Position numbers and translations under genes: made by a program. Of a DNA stretch of 11,637 nucleotides, positions 6,611-11,637 are shown piece by piece. The first letter of the stretch is position 1; every line of letters begins with the position of its first letter. The notes beneath the pieces were generated by a model. It had not been told where the DNA came from, searched no databases, and worked only from the letters and a program-made list of their open reading frames with translations. The stretch spans positions 1-11,637 of the forward strand of contig DXMU01000040.1 of NCBI GenBank assembly GCA_019414025.1. The letters run 5' to 3'. This DNA comes from Collinsella sp. (lineage in GTDB: Bacteria; Actinomycetota; Coriobacteriia; Coriobacteriales; Coriobacteriaceae).

Positions 6611-6657
6611 CGCCGGATGCTGACGGGCACGCTCGTCTTGCATCCGGCGTTTTTGTT
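6611..6657 (+). terminator. Rho-independent terminator of map
   Basis: A 10-bp perfect GC-rich stem, CGCCGGATGC (6611-6620) and GCATCCGGCG (6640-6649), is followed by TTTTTGTTT. The 19-nt loop can form a small inner GACG/CGTC stem. It starts 10 bp after the map stop codon. Confidence 0.88.
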
Positions 6658-6671
6658 TGAACGTTTTGCCT

Positions 6672-6713
6672 GATAAAACCTGCCAAAAATAAACCTGTTT
6701 CTTTTTGGCAGGT
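6672..6713. repeat. Hairpin repeat, copy 1 of the GATAAAACCT-R-CCAAAA family
   Basis: Arms ACCTGCCAAAAA (6678-6689) and TTTTTGGCAGGT (6702-6713) are perfectly complementary around 12 nt; the inner AAAC/GTTT could pair too. GATAA precedes the left arm. The same layout recurs at 8897-8938 with G to A in the arm (CCTACC). It ends 6 bp before the Shine-Dalgarno site of the dehydrogenase, so it may lie in that gene's leader. The arms are A-rich on the left and T-rich on the right, as in bidirectional terminators. Confidence 0.6.
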
Positions 6714-6732
6714 CGAGCGGAGAGGACTGCTT

Positions 6733-7668
6733 GTGAACATCCTGGTTTTGTTGCCCGTCAACGACCGTCATCGCGCAATTCTTGAATCGAGCGCTCCGGG
6801 CGAGGACTTTATCTACACGAGCGCCGACGCCGCCACGCGCGAACAAGTCGCCAACGCCGACGTGATTTTGGGCAACATAGACCCTGCCCTGCTTTCCGCG
6901 TGCGAGCACCTCCAGCTGCTGCAACTACAGACCGCAGGCTATGACGATTACGTCGCCGCCGGCACGGTACCGGCTGATACCAAGCTTTCCTGCTCGGTGG
7001 GCGCCTACGGCCAGGCCGTGAGCGAGCACATGTTTGCCATGGTCCTTTCCATGATGAAGCGCCTGCCTGGCTATCACGACTTGCAGCGCGAGCATCGCTG
7101 GGAGGATTTGGGGCCGGTCACCTCGCTCAAAAATGCCAACGTGCTGGTGCTGGGCGCGGGCGATATCGGCGGCCACTTTGCCACGCTCTGCCGCAGCATG
7201 GGTGCACACGTCCGCGGCATCAAGCGCCATCCACTCGTCTATCCCATTGTGTTTGAGGACATGGACGGCATGGATGCCCTGTCCGAGCGCCTAGCCGAGG
7301 CCGACATCGTCGCATCCTTTATGCCCAGCACACCCGAGACCCGCGGCCTGGCGAACGCCGAGTTCTTCGCCGCGATGAAACCGGGCGCCTTCTTTGCCAA
7401 CGGCGGCCGCGGCGATCTTGTGGTCGCCGACGACTTGGTTGCCGCCCTGGAGTCGGGACATCTCGCCGGCGCCGCGGTCGACGTCACCGACCCCGAGCCG
7501 CTGCCTGAGACAAGCCCACTGTGGGATGCACCCAACATGCTCATCACGCCGCACGTCTCCGGTTGGTTCCACCTGGCAGCTACGCTCAACAACGTCGTCA
7601 ACATCGCCGCGGAGAATCTGCGTCATTTGCAAGCCGGCGAAACTTTACGTTGTTGGATCGAGCACTAA
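6733..7668 (+). CDS. D-2-hydroxyacid dehydrogenase, probably NADP-dependent
   Basis: A 311-residue NAD(P)-dependent oxidoreductase interconverting 2-ketoacids and D-2-hydroxyacids. The Rossmann motif GAGDIG is at 141-146. The catalytic triad is visible: R226 in NGGRGD, E255 in DPEPLP and H274 in ITPHVSGW. The acidic residue that normally follows the second Rossmann strand and selects NAD is replaced by K164-R165 in RGIKRHP, pointing to NADP. The sequence from FMPSTPETRGL through MKPGAFFANGGRGDLV resembles the glyoxylate/hydroxypyruvate reductase-like branch, but the exact substrate is not determined. The start is GTG at 6733, with GGAGAGG (6719-6725) 7 nt upstream. It is a single gene following the map terminator and a hairpin repeat, and is closed by the terminator at 7746-7780. 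Confidence 0.9.
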   Translation: MNILVLLPVNDRHRAILESSAPGEDFIYTSADAATREQVANADVILGNIDPALLSACEHLQLLQLQTAGYDDYVAAGTVPADTKLSCSVGAYGQAVSEHMFAMVLSMMKRLPGYHDLQREHRWEDLGPVTSLKNANVLVLGAGDIGGHFATLCRSMGAHVRGIKRHPLVYPIVFEDMDGMDALSERLAEADIVASFMPSTPETRGLANAEFFAAMKPGAFFANGGRGDLVVADDLVAALESGHLAGAAVDVTDPEPLPETSPLWDAPNMLITPHVSGWFHLAATLNNVVNIAAENLRHLQAGETLRCWIEH

Positions 7669-7702
7669 GAATTACGCCGTTTTACAAACGGAGTAATGAG
7701 CC

Positions 7703-7817
7703 GACGCTGCGAGCCCGCCGTTTGGCCAATCTGCCGTTCAATTTCAAAGGCGCGACCAGAAGGTCAGCGCCTTTTTATTTCACGGCACCTTGGCGCAAAC
7801 GGCGGGCTCTCGCTGAC
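7703..7817. repeat. Imperfect palindrome of about 115 bp between the dehydrogenase and the toxin gene
   Basis: GAGCCCGCCGTTTG (7711-7724) is perfectly complementary to 7796-7809. Moving inward, CCAA/TTGG, TGCCGT/CACGGCA and AAT/ATT tracts still pair with one inserted base and small mismatches, ending in the terminator core AAAGGCGC/GCGCCTTT at 7746-7774. Weaker similarity continues outward (GACGCTGC against GTCAGCGA). Nearly the whole gap between the two genes is therefore one long inverted repeat, well beyond a normal terminator. It contains no transposase and shows no clear target duplication. Confidence 0.65.
7746..7780 (+). terminator. Terminator of the D-2-hydroxyacid dehydrogenase gene, possibly bidirectional
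   Basis: The stem AAAGGCGC (7746-7753) / GCGCCTTT (7767-7774) extends inward with GACC/GGTC past one bulged A, and is followed by TTTTTATTT. Because the left arm begins with AAA, it may also stop minus-strand transcripts from the toxin-antitoxin operon, which converge here. It forms the core of the larger palindrome. Confidence 0.82.
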
Positions 7818-7847
7818 TTTTGTTCAACCTGCGGGGTCTTCAAATTG

Positions 7848-8339
7848 CTAGAGCGTTGCTAAGTAATTCTTTGCGTCTTCTACACTCATTGCTGCGACGG
7901 GCGCATGCGAACAGAGCTTGACATCGTTGGTGACCAGGAGATCTGCTTGAGCACGTATTGCTGCCGCAATGATTAAATCGTCTTCGTAATCGCTATGGAG
8001 TTCACGCTGCCTGCTCGCCATCCATATATCGCTCAGGTCACAGGGCACTGGCGTGGCAAGCTGCGACAGCACGCTAAGACAATCCCATGCAAGCGAAGTC
8101 GCCGCCGCAGCGGCATACGGGGAAAGCGAACCGTGCTCTCGCCGATACCATGCCTTATGTTCGCTTGAAATCAAATAGAACAGGTCTTTGGACGATGTCG
8201 CCGCATACAGCAAATCTACCTGCGCCGTGCACGCATCGCGTAAAAACTCAATCGCCACCGAACGACCACGTCGTGAGGGAATGAAGTAATCGAGCCATAC
8301 GTTGGTGTCGACCAAGATGCGCTTTGGAGTCTCACTCAT
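7848..8339 (-). CDS. PIN-domain toxin (VapC-like ribonuclease)
   Basis: A 163-residue predicted metal-dependent RNase of a type II toxin-antitoxin module. PIN-domain acidic residues are visible: D11 in ILVDTNVWLDYF, probably E31, the cluster D117-E119-D120-D121 in SDYEDDLIIAAA, and D139 in LLVTNDVKL. These form the four-acid magnesium site usual for VapC-type nucleases, so it looks intact. The ATG (8339-8337) overlaps the end of the antitoxin gene by 8 nt, giving antitoxin-first order and translational coupling. The length is slightly above the usual 130-150 residues. The region is more AT-rich than the flanking metabolic genes, in keeping with an accessory module. The RNA target cannot be read from the sequence. 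Confidence 0.87.
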   Translation of the reverse strand: MSETPKRILVDTNVWLDYFIPSRRGRSVAIEFLRDACTAQVDLLYAATSSKDLFYLISSEHKAWYRREHGSLSPYAAAAATSLAWDCLSVLSQLATPVPCDLSDIWMASRQRELHSDYEDDLIIAAAIRAQADLLVTNDVKLCSHAPVAAMSVEDAKNYLATL

Positions 8340-8712
8340 AGAGCCAGCTCATCTCCTCGCCATAGCGATCCGCATAGGCATTCCGTTTGAGCCCTTCGTC
8401 GTCCGATGGCTGAGCCTTGGCCATATCGATTCCCGACTCACGGCAAGCAGCAGCGAACAGCTCCGATCCTTGGTCGATGAGTTCGAGTTTGCGCTTGGCG
8501 GCCTTTTCGCGCTCGCGCTGTTCCGTCCGGGCACGACTGGGCAGCAGGATATCCTCGAGCACACCGGGGCGATCGGCCAGCGACGCTGCAAGCTGCCAGA
8601 GCGCTCGCACCGCTTGGCTCGGCGTCATACCGGCCCTAGAGAGAGCGGCGTCCCCACTTCTTTTAAGATCGGCATCGAGTCGTACGTTGATCTGAGCGGC
8701 TGTTGTGGTCAT
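8332..8712 (-). CDS. RelB/DinJ-like ribbon-helix-helix antitoxin
   Basis: A 126-residue antitoxin and probable autorepressor. The N-terminus INVRLDADLKRSGDAAL (8-24), with GMTPSQAVRALWQLAA (28-43), fits the RelB/DinJ ribbon-helix-helix fold: a beta strand followed by two helices. A long charged helix (about 58-90, rich in Arg, Glu and Lys) and a tail of unknown structure follow and probably wrap the toxin. RelB/DinJ proteins usually pair with RelE/YafQ-fold toxins, whereas this one precedes a PIN toxin, a less usual combination. The stop codon overlaps the toxin start by 8 nt. The start at 8712 has AAGGAGGGG directly upstream. It probably binds the 9-bp repeats at 8766-8800 (inference). Confidence 0.85.
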   Translation of the reverse strand: MTTTAAQINVRLDADLKRSGDAALSRAGMTPSQAVRALWQLAASLADRPGVLEDILLPSRARTEQREREKAAKRKLELIDQGSELFAAACRESGIDMAKAQPSDDEGLKRNAYADRYGEEMSWLYE

Positions 8713-8737
8713 GACCCCTCCTTAATACTTCAAAACT

Positions 8738-8766
8738 ATCATAAAACTCTATGGTAGATACGTAAA
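8738..8766 (-). promoter_or_regulatory. Sigma-70-type promoter of the toxin-antitoxin operon
   Basis: On the minus strand -35 TTTACG (8766-8761) and -10 TATGAT (8743-8738) are separated by exactly 17 bp. Transcription should start near 8731, about 19 nt before the antitoxin ATG and just before its AAGGAGGGG ribosome site. Confidence 0.65.
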
Positions 8767-8800
8767 GCATGTATAGCATGTATAGCATTTATAAGCATTA
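8766..8800. repeat. 9-bp tandem repeats next to the TA promoter, candidate antitoxin operator
   Basis: AGCATGTAT occurs twice in tandem (8766-8774, 8775-8783), followed by AGCATTTATA (8784-8793) and a partial AGCATTA (8794-8800). The array abuts the -35 box on its upstream side. The 9-10 bp period and its position suit cooperative binding of several ribbon-helix-helix dimers along one face of the helix. Confidence 0.6.
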
Positions 8801-8815
8801 GCCGTACTCTGTACA

Positions 8816-8849
8816 CAAAAATCCGCCGAGGCACACTGCGCCTCGGCGG
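8816..8849 (-). terminator. Rho-independent terminator downstream of the M18 aminopeptidase
   Basis: A perfect 10-bp GC-rich stem, CCGCCGAGGC (8823-8832) / GCCTCGGCGG (8840-8849), has a 7-nt loop. On the minus strand it is followed by ATTTTTG (8822-8816). It lies about 86 bp beyond the aminopeptidase stop codon and just upstream of the TA promoter, insulating the two units. Confidence 0.82.
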
Positions 8850-8896
8850 CCACGTATCACCGATCTAGTTCGGTTTCACCCCTTGCATTCGCCCAG

Positions 8897-8938
8897 ATAA
8901 AACCTACCAAAATTAACATCCCCTTTTGGTAGGTTTTA
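8897..8938. repeat. Hairpin repeat, copy 2, overlapping the aminopeptidase stop codon
   Basis: TAAAACCTACCAAAA (8898-8912) and TTTTGGTAGGTTTTA (8924-8938) are 15-bp perfect arms around 11 nt. The element shares GATAAAACCT-R-CCAAAA with the hairpin at 6672-6713. The right arm contains the aminopeptidase stop codon (TAA on the minus strand, 8938-8936). On that strand the stem ends in TTTTA, so it may act as a first terminator before the one at 8816-8849. Confidence 0.65.
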
Positions 8939-10321
8939 GAGCTCCACGCTTTCGGCGCCGTTGATGGTTAGGTTGCGCTCGTAGAAAGCCGTGAGGGCGC
9001 GGATGGCGTACATCACGTCGCGCACGCCGCCGGTCTCGTAGCTCGAGTGCATGGCAAGCTGCGGCAGGCCCACGTCCACGGCATGCATGCTCGCCTGCAT
9101 ATTGGACAGATTGCCGAGCGTGGAGCCGCCCGCCATATCGCTCTTGTTGGCGAAGGCCTGCGTGGGCACGTCGGCGTCGTCGCAAATAGCCTGGAACACC
9201 GCGCGGCTAAAGGCATCGGTGCAGTAGTGCTGGTTGGCGGCTTCCTTGATGACGATGCCGCCGTTAAGCACCACCTGGTTGCGGGCATCGCACTTCTCGG
9301 CGTGGTTGGGGTGCACGGCATGCGCGTTGTCGCAGCTCACGAGCATCGATGCGGCAAGGGCGCGATGATACGACTCGTCATCAAAGCCCAGCGATCCGTT
9401 GATGCGGCGCAGCGCGTCGGCCAAGAACGTCGACATGGCGCCCTGCTTGGTCTCGGAGCCAACCTCCTCGTTATCGAAGCAGCAGAAGACCGAGACGTCG
9501 TGCGCGTTCTCGGCGCCCAAAAAAGCCTGTAGCGAGGTATAGGCGCAGGCCAGGTCGTCAAGCTTGGGCGTCGAGATAAACTCGTCGGCCCAGCCCCAAA
9601 TGCGCGCATCCTGACGATTGACCAGGAACAGATCGCGGCCCAGGATCTGCTCGGGCTCAACGTCCAGTTCATCAGCGATCAGGGCATCAAAATCTCCCTG
9701 CTTAAGGTCACCGGCGCTGATGAGCGGGCACAGATCGACGGCTCGGTTGGGAGCAAAGCCCTCGTTGACGCCACGGTTCATATGGATGGCAAGGCTCGGG
9801 ATAATAGCGACCTCGCGCTCGGTGGCGAGCAGGCGGCTCTCAATGCGGTCACCCTCGCGCACCAGCACGCGGCCCGCGAGCGCCAGCGGGCGATCGAACC
9901 AGGTGTAGTCGATCATGCCGCCGTAGGCCTCGGTGTTCAGGCGCAATGTCTCGCCTGCGCCATCGAGCTCGGGCACAGCCTTGACCTTAAACGTCGGCGA
10001 ATCGCTGTGCGACGCCGTCAGCTGAAAATGGTAGTCGCCGGCAACGCCGTCCTCGCCCCACGTCGCGGCCAGGTCCTCGCCCACCTTAAAGGCGATAACG
10101 CTCGAGGTGTTGCGCTGCGTGTAATAACGCCCGCCCGGCTCGATATCCCACGCCGCGTTCTCGGGCAGGTAGGTAAAGCCCGCCTCGTCGAGCTCGGCCA
10201 TAATGGTCGCCGCCGTATGGAACATGCTGGGGCATGTCTCGATAAAGTCGATAAGGTCGTTGGCGGCCTCGATATCGTCGGCCGTCACATGCGCGCGCTC
10301 GGGCGTTTCCTGATCCGTCAT
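8936..10321 (-). CDS. M18 family metallo-aminopeptidase
   Basis: A 461-residue zinc aminopeptidase of the aspartyl aminopeptidase family, which trims N-terminal residues from peptides in the cytoplasm, usually as a large homo-oligomer. The dinuclear metal site is visible: H105 in ASHSDSP, D255 in PKLDDLA, E285-E286 in DNEEVGSETKQGA (catalytic base and ligand), D331 in DNAHAVHPNH and H425 in LAMHSSYE. NKSDMAGGSTLGNL (392-405) is a further family signature. The length is normal and there is no signal peptide. The frame is open to 10432, but the ATG at 10321 has AAGGGGAG just upstream and starts a normal family N-terminus, so it was chosen. It is a single gene, with hairpins over and after its stop codon, divergent from the Ntn hydrolase gene. 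Whether the true preference is Asp/Glu or another residue is not determined. Confidence 0.93.
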   Translation of the reverse strand: MTDQETPERAHVTADDIEAANDLIDFIETCPSMFHTAATIMAELDEAGFTYLPENAAWDIEPGGRYYTQRNTSSVIAFKVGEDLAATWGEDGVAGDYHFQLTASHSDSPTFKVKAVPELDGAGETLRLNTEAYGGMIDYTWFDRPLALAGRVLVREGDRIESRLLATEREVAIIPSLAIHMNRGVNEGFAPNRAVDLCPLISAGDLKQGDFDALIADELDVEPEQILGRDLFLVNRQDARIWGWADEFISTPKLDDLACAYTSLQAFLGAENAHDVSVFCCFDNEEVGSETKQGAMSTFLADALRRINGSLGFDDESYHRALAASMLVSCDNAHAVHPNHAEKCDARNQVVLNGGIVIKEAANQHYCTDAFSRAVFQAICDDADVPTQAFANKSDMAGGSTLGNLSNMQASMHAVDVGLPQLAMHSSYETGGVRDVMYAIRALTAFYERNLTINGAESVEL

Positions 10322-10482
10322 GCTCTCCCCTTTCGCTGGGTTGATGGTCCCCTCCAGCATACCCCGCCGCGCCAGCGCCGCACTCTTCATTCCGTGCTTA
10401 ATTCCGCGCCGCTCACCAAGTTGAGTCATCATGCCCGCGCTCCTTTTGCGACAATTGCACTAACAGGACGAGAGGAGTCGTC
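10322..10482. other. Divergent intergenic region between the M18 peptidase and the Ntn hydrolase
   Basis: These 161 bp must hold both divergent promoters. On the minus strand a TATGCT (10362-10357) could be the peptidase -10 box, but no good -35 pairs with it. On the plus strand I find no convincing promoter. The only clear signal is AGGAG (10473-10477), 5 nt before the hydrolase ATG. No gene, repeat or terminator is apparent. Confidence 0.3.
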
Positions 10483-11568
10483 ATGAAGCCACGTAACATT
10501 GCCATCGCCTGCGGTGTCGCGGGAGCCGCCGTCGGCCTTGCCGCTGCCACCGGTATCGTTTATCACAAGCAAATCAAGTCCGTCGCGTCGCTCAAACGCT
10601 TGACCGACTATGCGGATGGCTATGACCTGTACGCAATCGACATCGCTTACGACTACGATCTTGATCGCATCATCGCCGCTGGTGTGCGCGACGACCAGGC
10701 CTACATCAATGCCGTGGTGGCGCAGGTGCTGCCCGGTGTGCCGGCACATGTCCAGGCGCCCCAGTTTGCCTGCAGCGCTTTTGTCGCCGTAGATGCCGAA
10801 GGCCGTGTTCGCACCGGTCGCAATTACGACTTTAAGGACGACACCTCGGCGCTGCTGGTGCGCAATCACCCGCGCGACGGCTATGCCTCCATCGGCTTTG
10901 CCGCCCTTAACAACCTGGGCGCCAACACTCCACTTGACTCCGTCGCCGGACGCGCCGCCGCACTCATGGGCCCGTTTGCCCAGCTCGATGGTGTTAACGA
11001 ATGCGGTGTGTCCATTGCCGTACTCACCCTGGATTCCAAGCCCTGTGACCAGGACACACAGCGCCCCGTCATCAATACCTCGCTCGCCATCCGTCTGGTG
11101 CTCGACCGTGCCGCCACCACGCAGGAGGCCGTCGACCTGCTTTCTGCCTACGACATGCACGCCATGGCCGGACGCGACTACCACTTCTTTATCAACGACG
11201 CCGCCGGTGACGCGCGGGTGGTGGAGTGGGATCCGCGCGACCCCGACCGCGCATGCAAGGCGACGCCCGTGCGCCAGGTTACGAACTTCTACGCCTGCTA
11301 TGGTGCCGAAGTGCTACCCAACCAAAAGAACGGCGAACTGGGCCATGGCAAGGAACGCGCCATCGCCATCGCCGATGTCCTCGACGCCCATGCCGGCGCC
11401 CAAGACGAGGCAGTCGCTTGGAAGGCCCTACGCGCTGCAGCGCAAGAGCCCAATCCGGAAGACATCACCAGCAACACGCAGTGGTCGGTCGTCTTTGACA
11501 ACACCGAGCCCGCTGCCGCCATCACGCTGCGCCGCCATTGGGGCGACGTCGACGCCTTCGCGTTGTAA
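10483..11568 (+). CDS. Membrane-anchored choloylglycine hydrolase / linear amide C-N hydrolase family protein
   Basis: A 361-residue Ntn hydrolase that should cleave a linear amide bond, as bile salt hydrolases, penicillin V acylases and N-acylethanolamine amidases do. Residues 1-27 form a basic start and one hydrophobic segment (about 6-27), a signal anchor or signal peptide. FACSAF (95-100) supplies the likely nucleophile C97, and TGRNYDF places R113 and D116 at +16 and +19, the spacing of Cys2, Arg18 and Asp21 in bile salt hydrolases. N172 in DGVNECGVSIA fits the family's conserved Asn region, and DYHFFIND with VVEWD follows. Because C97 is internal, activation would need cleavage between A96 and C97. 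The start has AGGAG 5 nt upstream. It stands alone, divergent from the peptidase. The substrate is not decided by the sequence. The last 69 bp of the window show no gene or terminator. Confidence 0.85.
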   Translation: MKPRNIAIACGVAGAAVGLAAATGIVYHKQIKSVASLKRLTDYADGYDLYAIDIAYDYDLDRIIAAGVRDDQAYINAVVAQVLPGVPAHVQAPQFACSAFVAVDAEGRVRTGRNYDFKDDTSALLVRNHPRDGYASIGFAALNNLGANTPLDSVAGRAAALMGPFAQLDGVNECGVSIAVLTLDSKPCDQDTQRPVINTSLAIRLVLDRAATTQEAVDLLSAYDMHAMAGRDYHFFINDAAGDARVVEWDPRDPDRACKATPVRQVTNFYACYGAEVLPNQKNGELGHGKERAIAIADVLDAHAGAQDEAVAWKALRAAAQEPNPEDITSNTQWSVVFDNTEPAAAITLRRHWGDVDAFAL

Positions 11569-11637
11569 GGAGCCAGGCCCGTCGTCCTTACGCTCGCCTG
11601 ACGCTGCTTACATTTCTATACATTTGAGCTAACACGT

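Noticed and set aside
5708..6643. A 311-codon minus-strand frame opposite map
   Set aside because: It mirrors the map coding region almost exactly and even crosses the map terminator. Map has all its catalytic residues, so the antisense frame is a codon-bias artefact.
8766..8800. The 9-bp direct repeats considered as a CRISPR remnant or replication iterons
   Set aside because: The units are contiguous with no spacers, too short for CRISPR, with no rep gene nearby. Their place at the TA promoter explains them better as an operator.
10322..10432. N-terminal extension of the M18 aminopeptidase by 37 residues
   Set aside because: The ATG at 10321 has a good AAGGGGAG site and gives a normal M18 length; the extension adds no family sequence and would use up the divergent promoter region.
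10498..10512. Possible lipobox around C10 of the Ntn hydrolase
   Set aside because: The Cys is too close to the N-terminus, the -3 residue is Ala rather than Leu/Val/Ile, and the hydrophobic stretch continues past it.

Overview
The window reads as a chromosome segment from a high-GC gut actinobacterium, most likely a Coriobacteriia member such as Collinsella. The basis is GC-rich coding with strong Shine-Dalgarno sites, a methionine aminopeptidase carrying a SEC-C zinc motif, a Cys-rich GGDEF/REC/HD-GYP protein, and an anchored choloylglycine-hydrolase-family enzyme. This assignment is inference from gene content, not a database match. There are no rRNA or tRNA genes, CRISPR array, transposase or phage genes.

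Layout. (1) Positions 82-1104, minus strand: a two-gene operon of a DUF2975 (YoaS-like) membrane protein and a YozG-like HTH regulator, closed by a terminator and preceded by a near-perfect 34-bp palindrome. (2) 1193-3609, minus strand: a signalling operon of a Cys-rich N-terminal region, GGDEF, receiver and HD-GYP protein, followed 24 bp later by a stand-alone Hpt protein. The GGDEF, receiver and HD-GYP parts each lack a key residue. (3) 3754-4551, minus: an alpha/beta hydrolase, divergent from a COG0731-like radical SAM protein (4777-5553, plus). (4) 5714-7668, plus: SEC-C methionine aminopeptidase (map) and a D-2-hydroxyacid dehydrogenase, separated by a strong terminator. (5) 7848-8800, minus: a toxin-antitoxin module pairing a RelB/DinJ-like antitoxin with a PIN-domain toxin, with a clear promoter and 9-bp tandem repeats upstream. 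(6) 8936-10321, minus: an M18 metallo-aminopeptidase. (7) 10483-11568, plus: a membrane-anchored Ntn hydrolase of the choloylglycine hydrolase / linear amide C-N hydrolase type.

Most of these are independent one- or two-gene transcription units. The two peptidases could both serve peptide maturation or turnover, but nothing links them by operon. The units that look regulated or coupled are the DUF2975/HTH pair, the GGDEF-REC-HD-GYP/Hpt pair and the toxin-antitoxin pair.

The most striking feature of the non-coding DNA is its palindromes. There are two elements of 64 and 67 bp with 18-20 bp arms and similar folds (1193-1256, 5595-5661), two related shorter hairpins sharing a GATAAAACCT-R-CCAAAA left arm (6672-6713, 8897-8938), and one imperfect palindrome of about 115 bp (7703-7817). 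They suggest dispersed hairpin repeat families.
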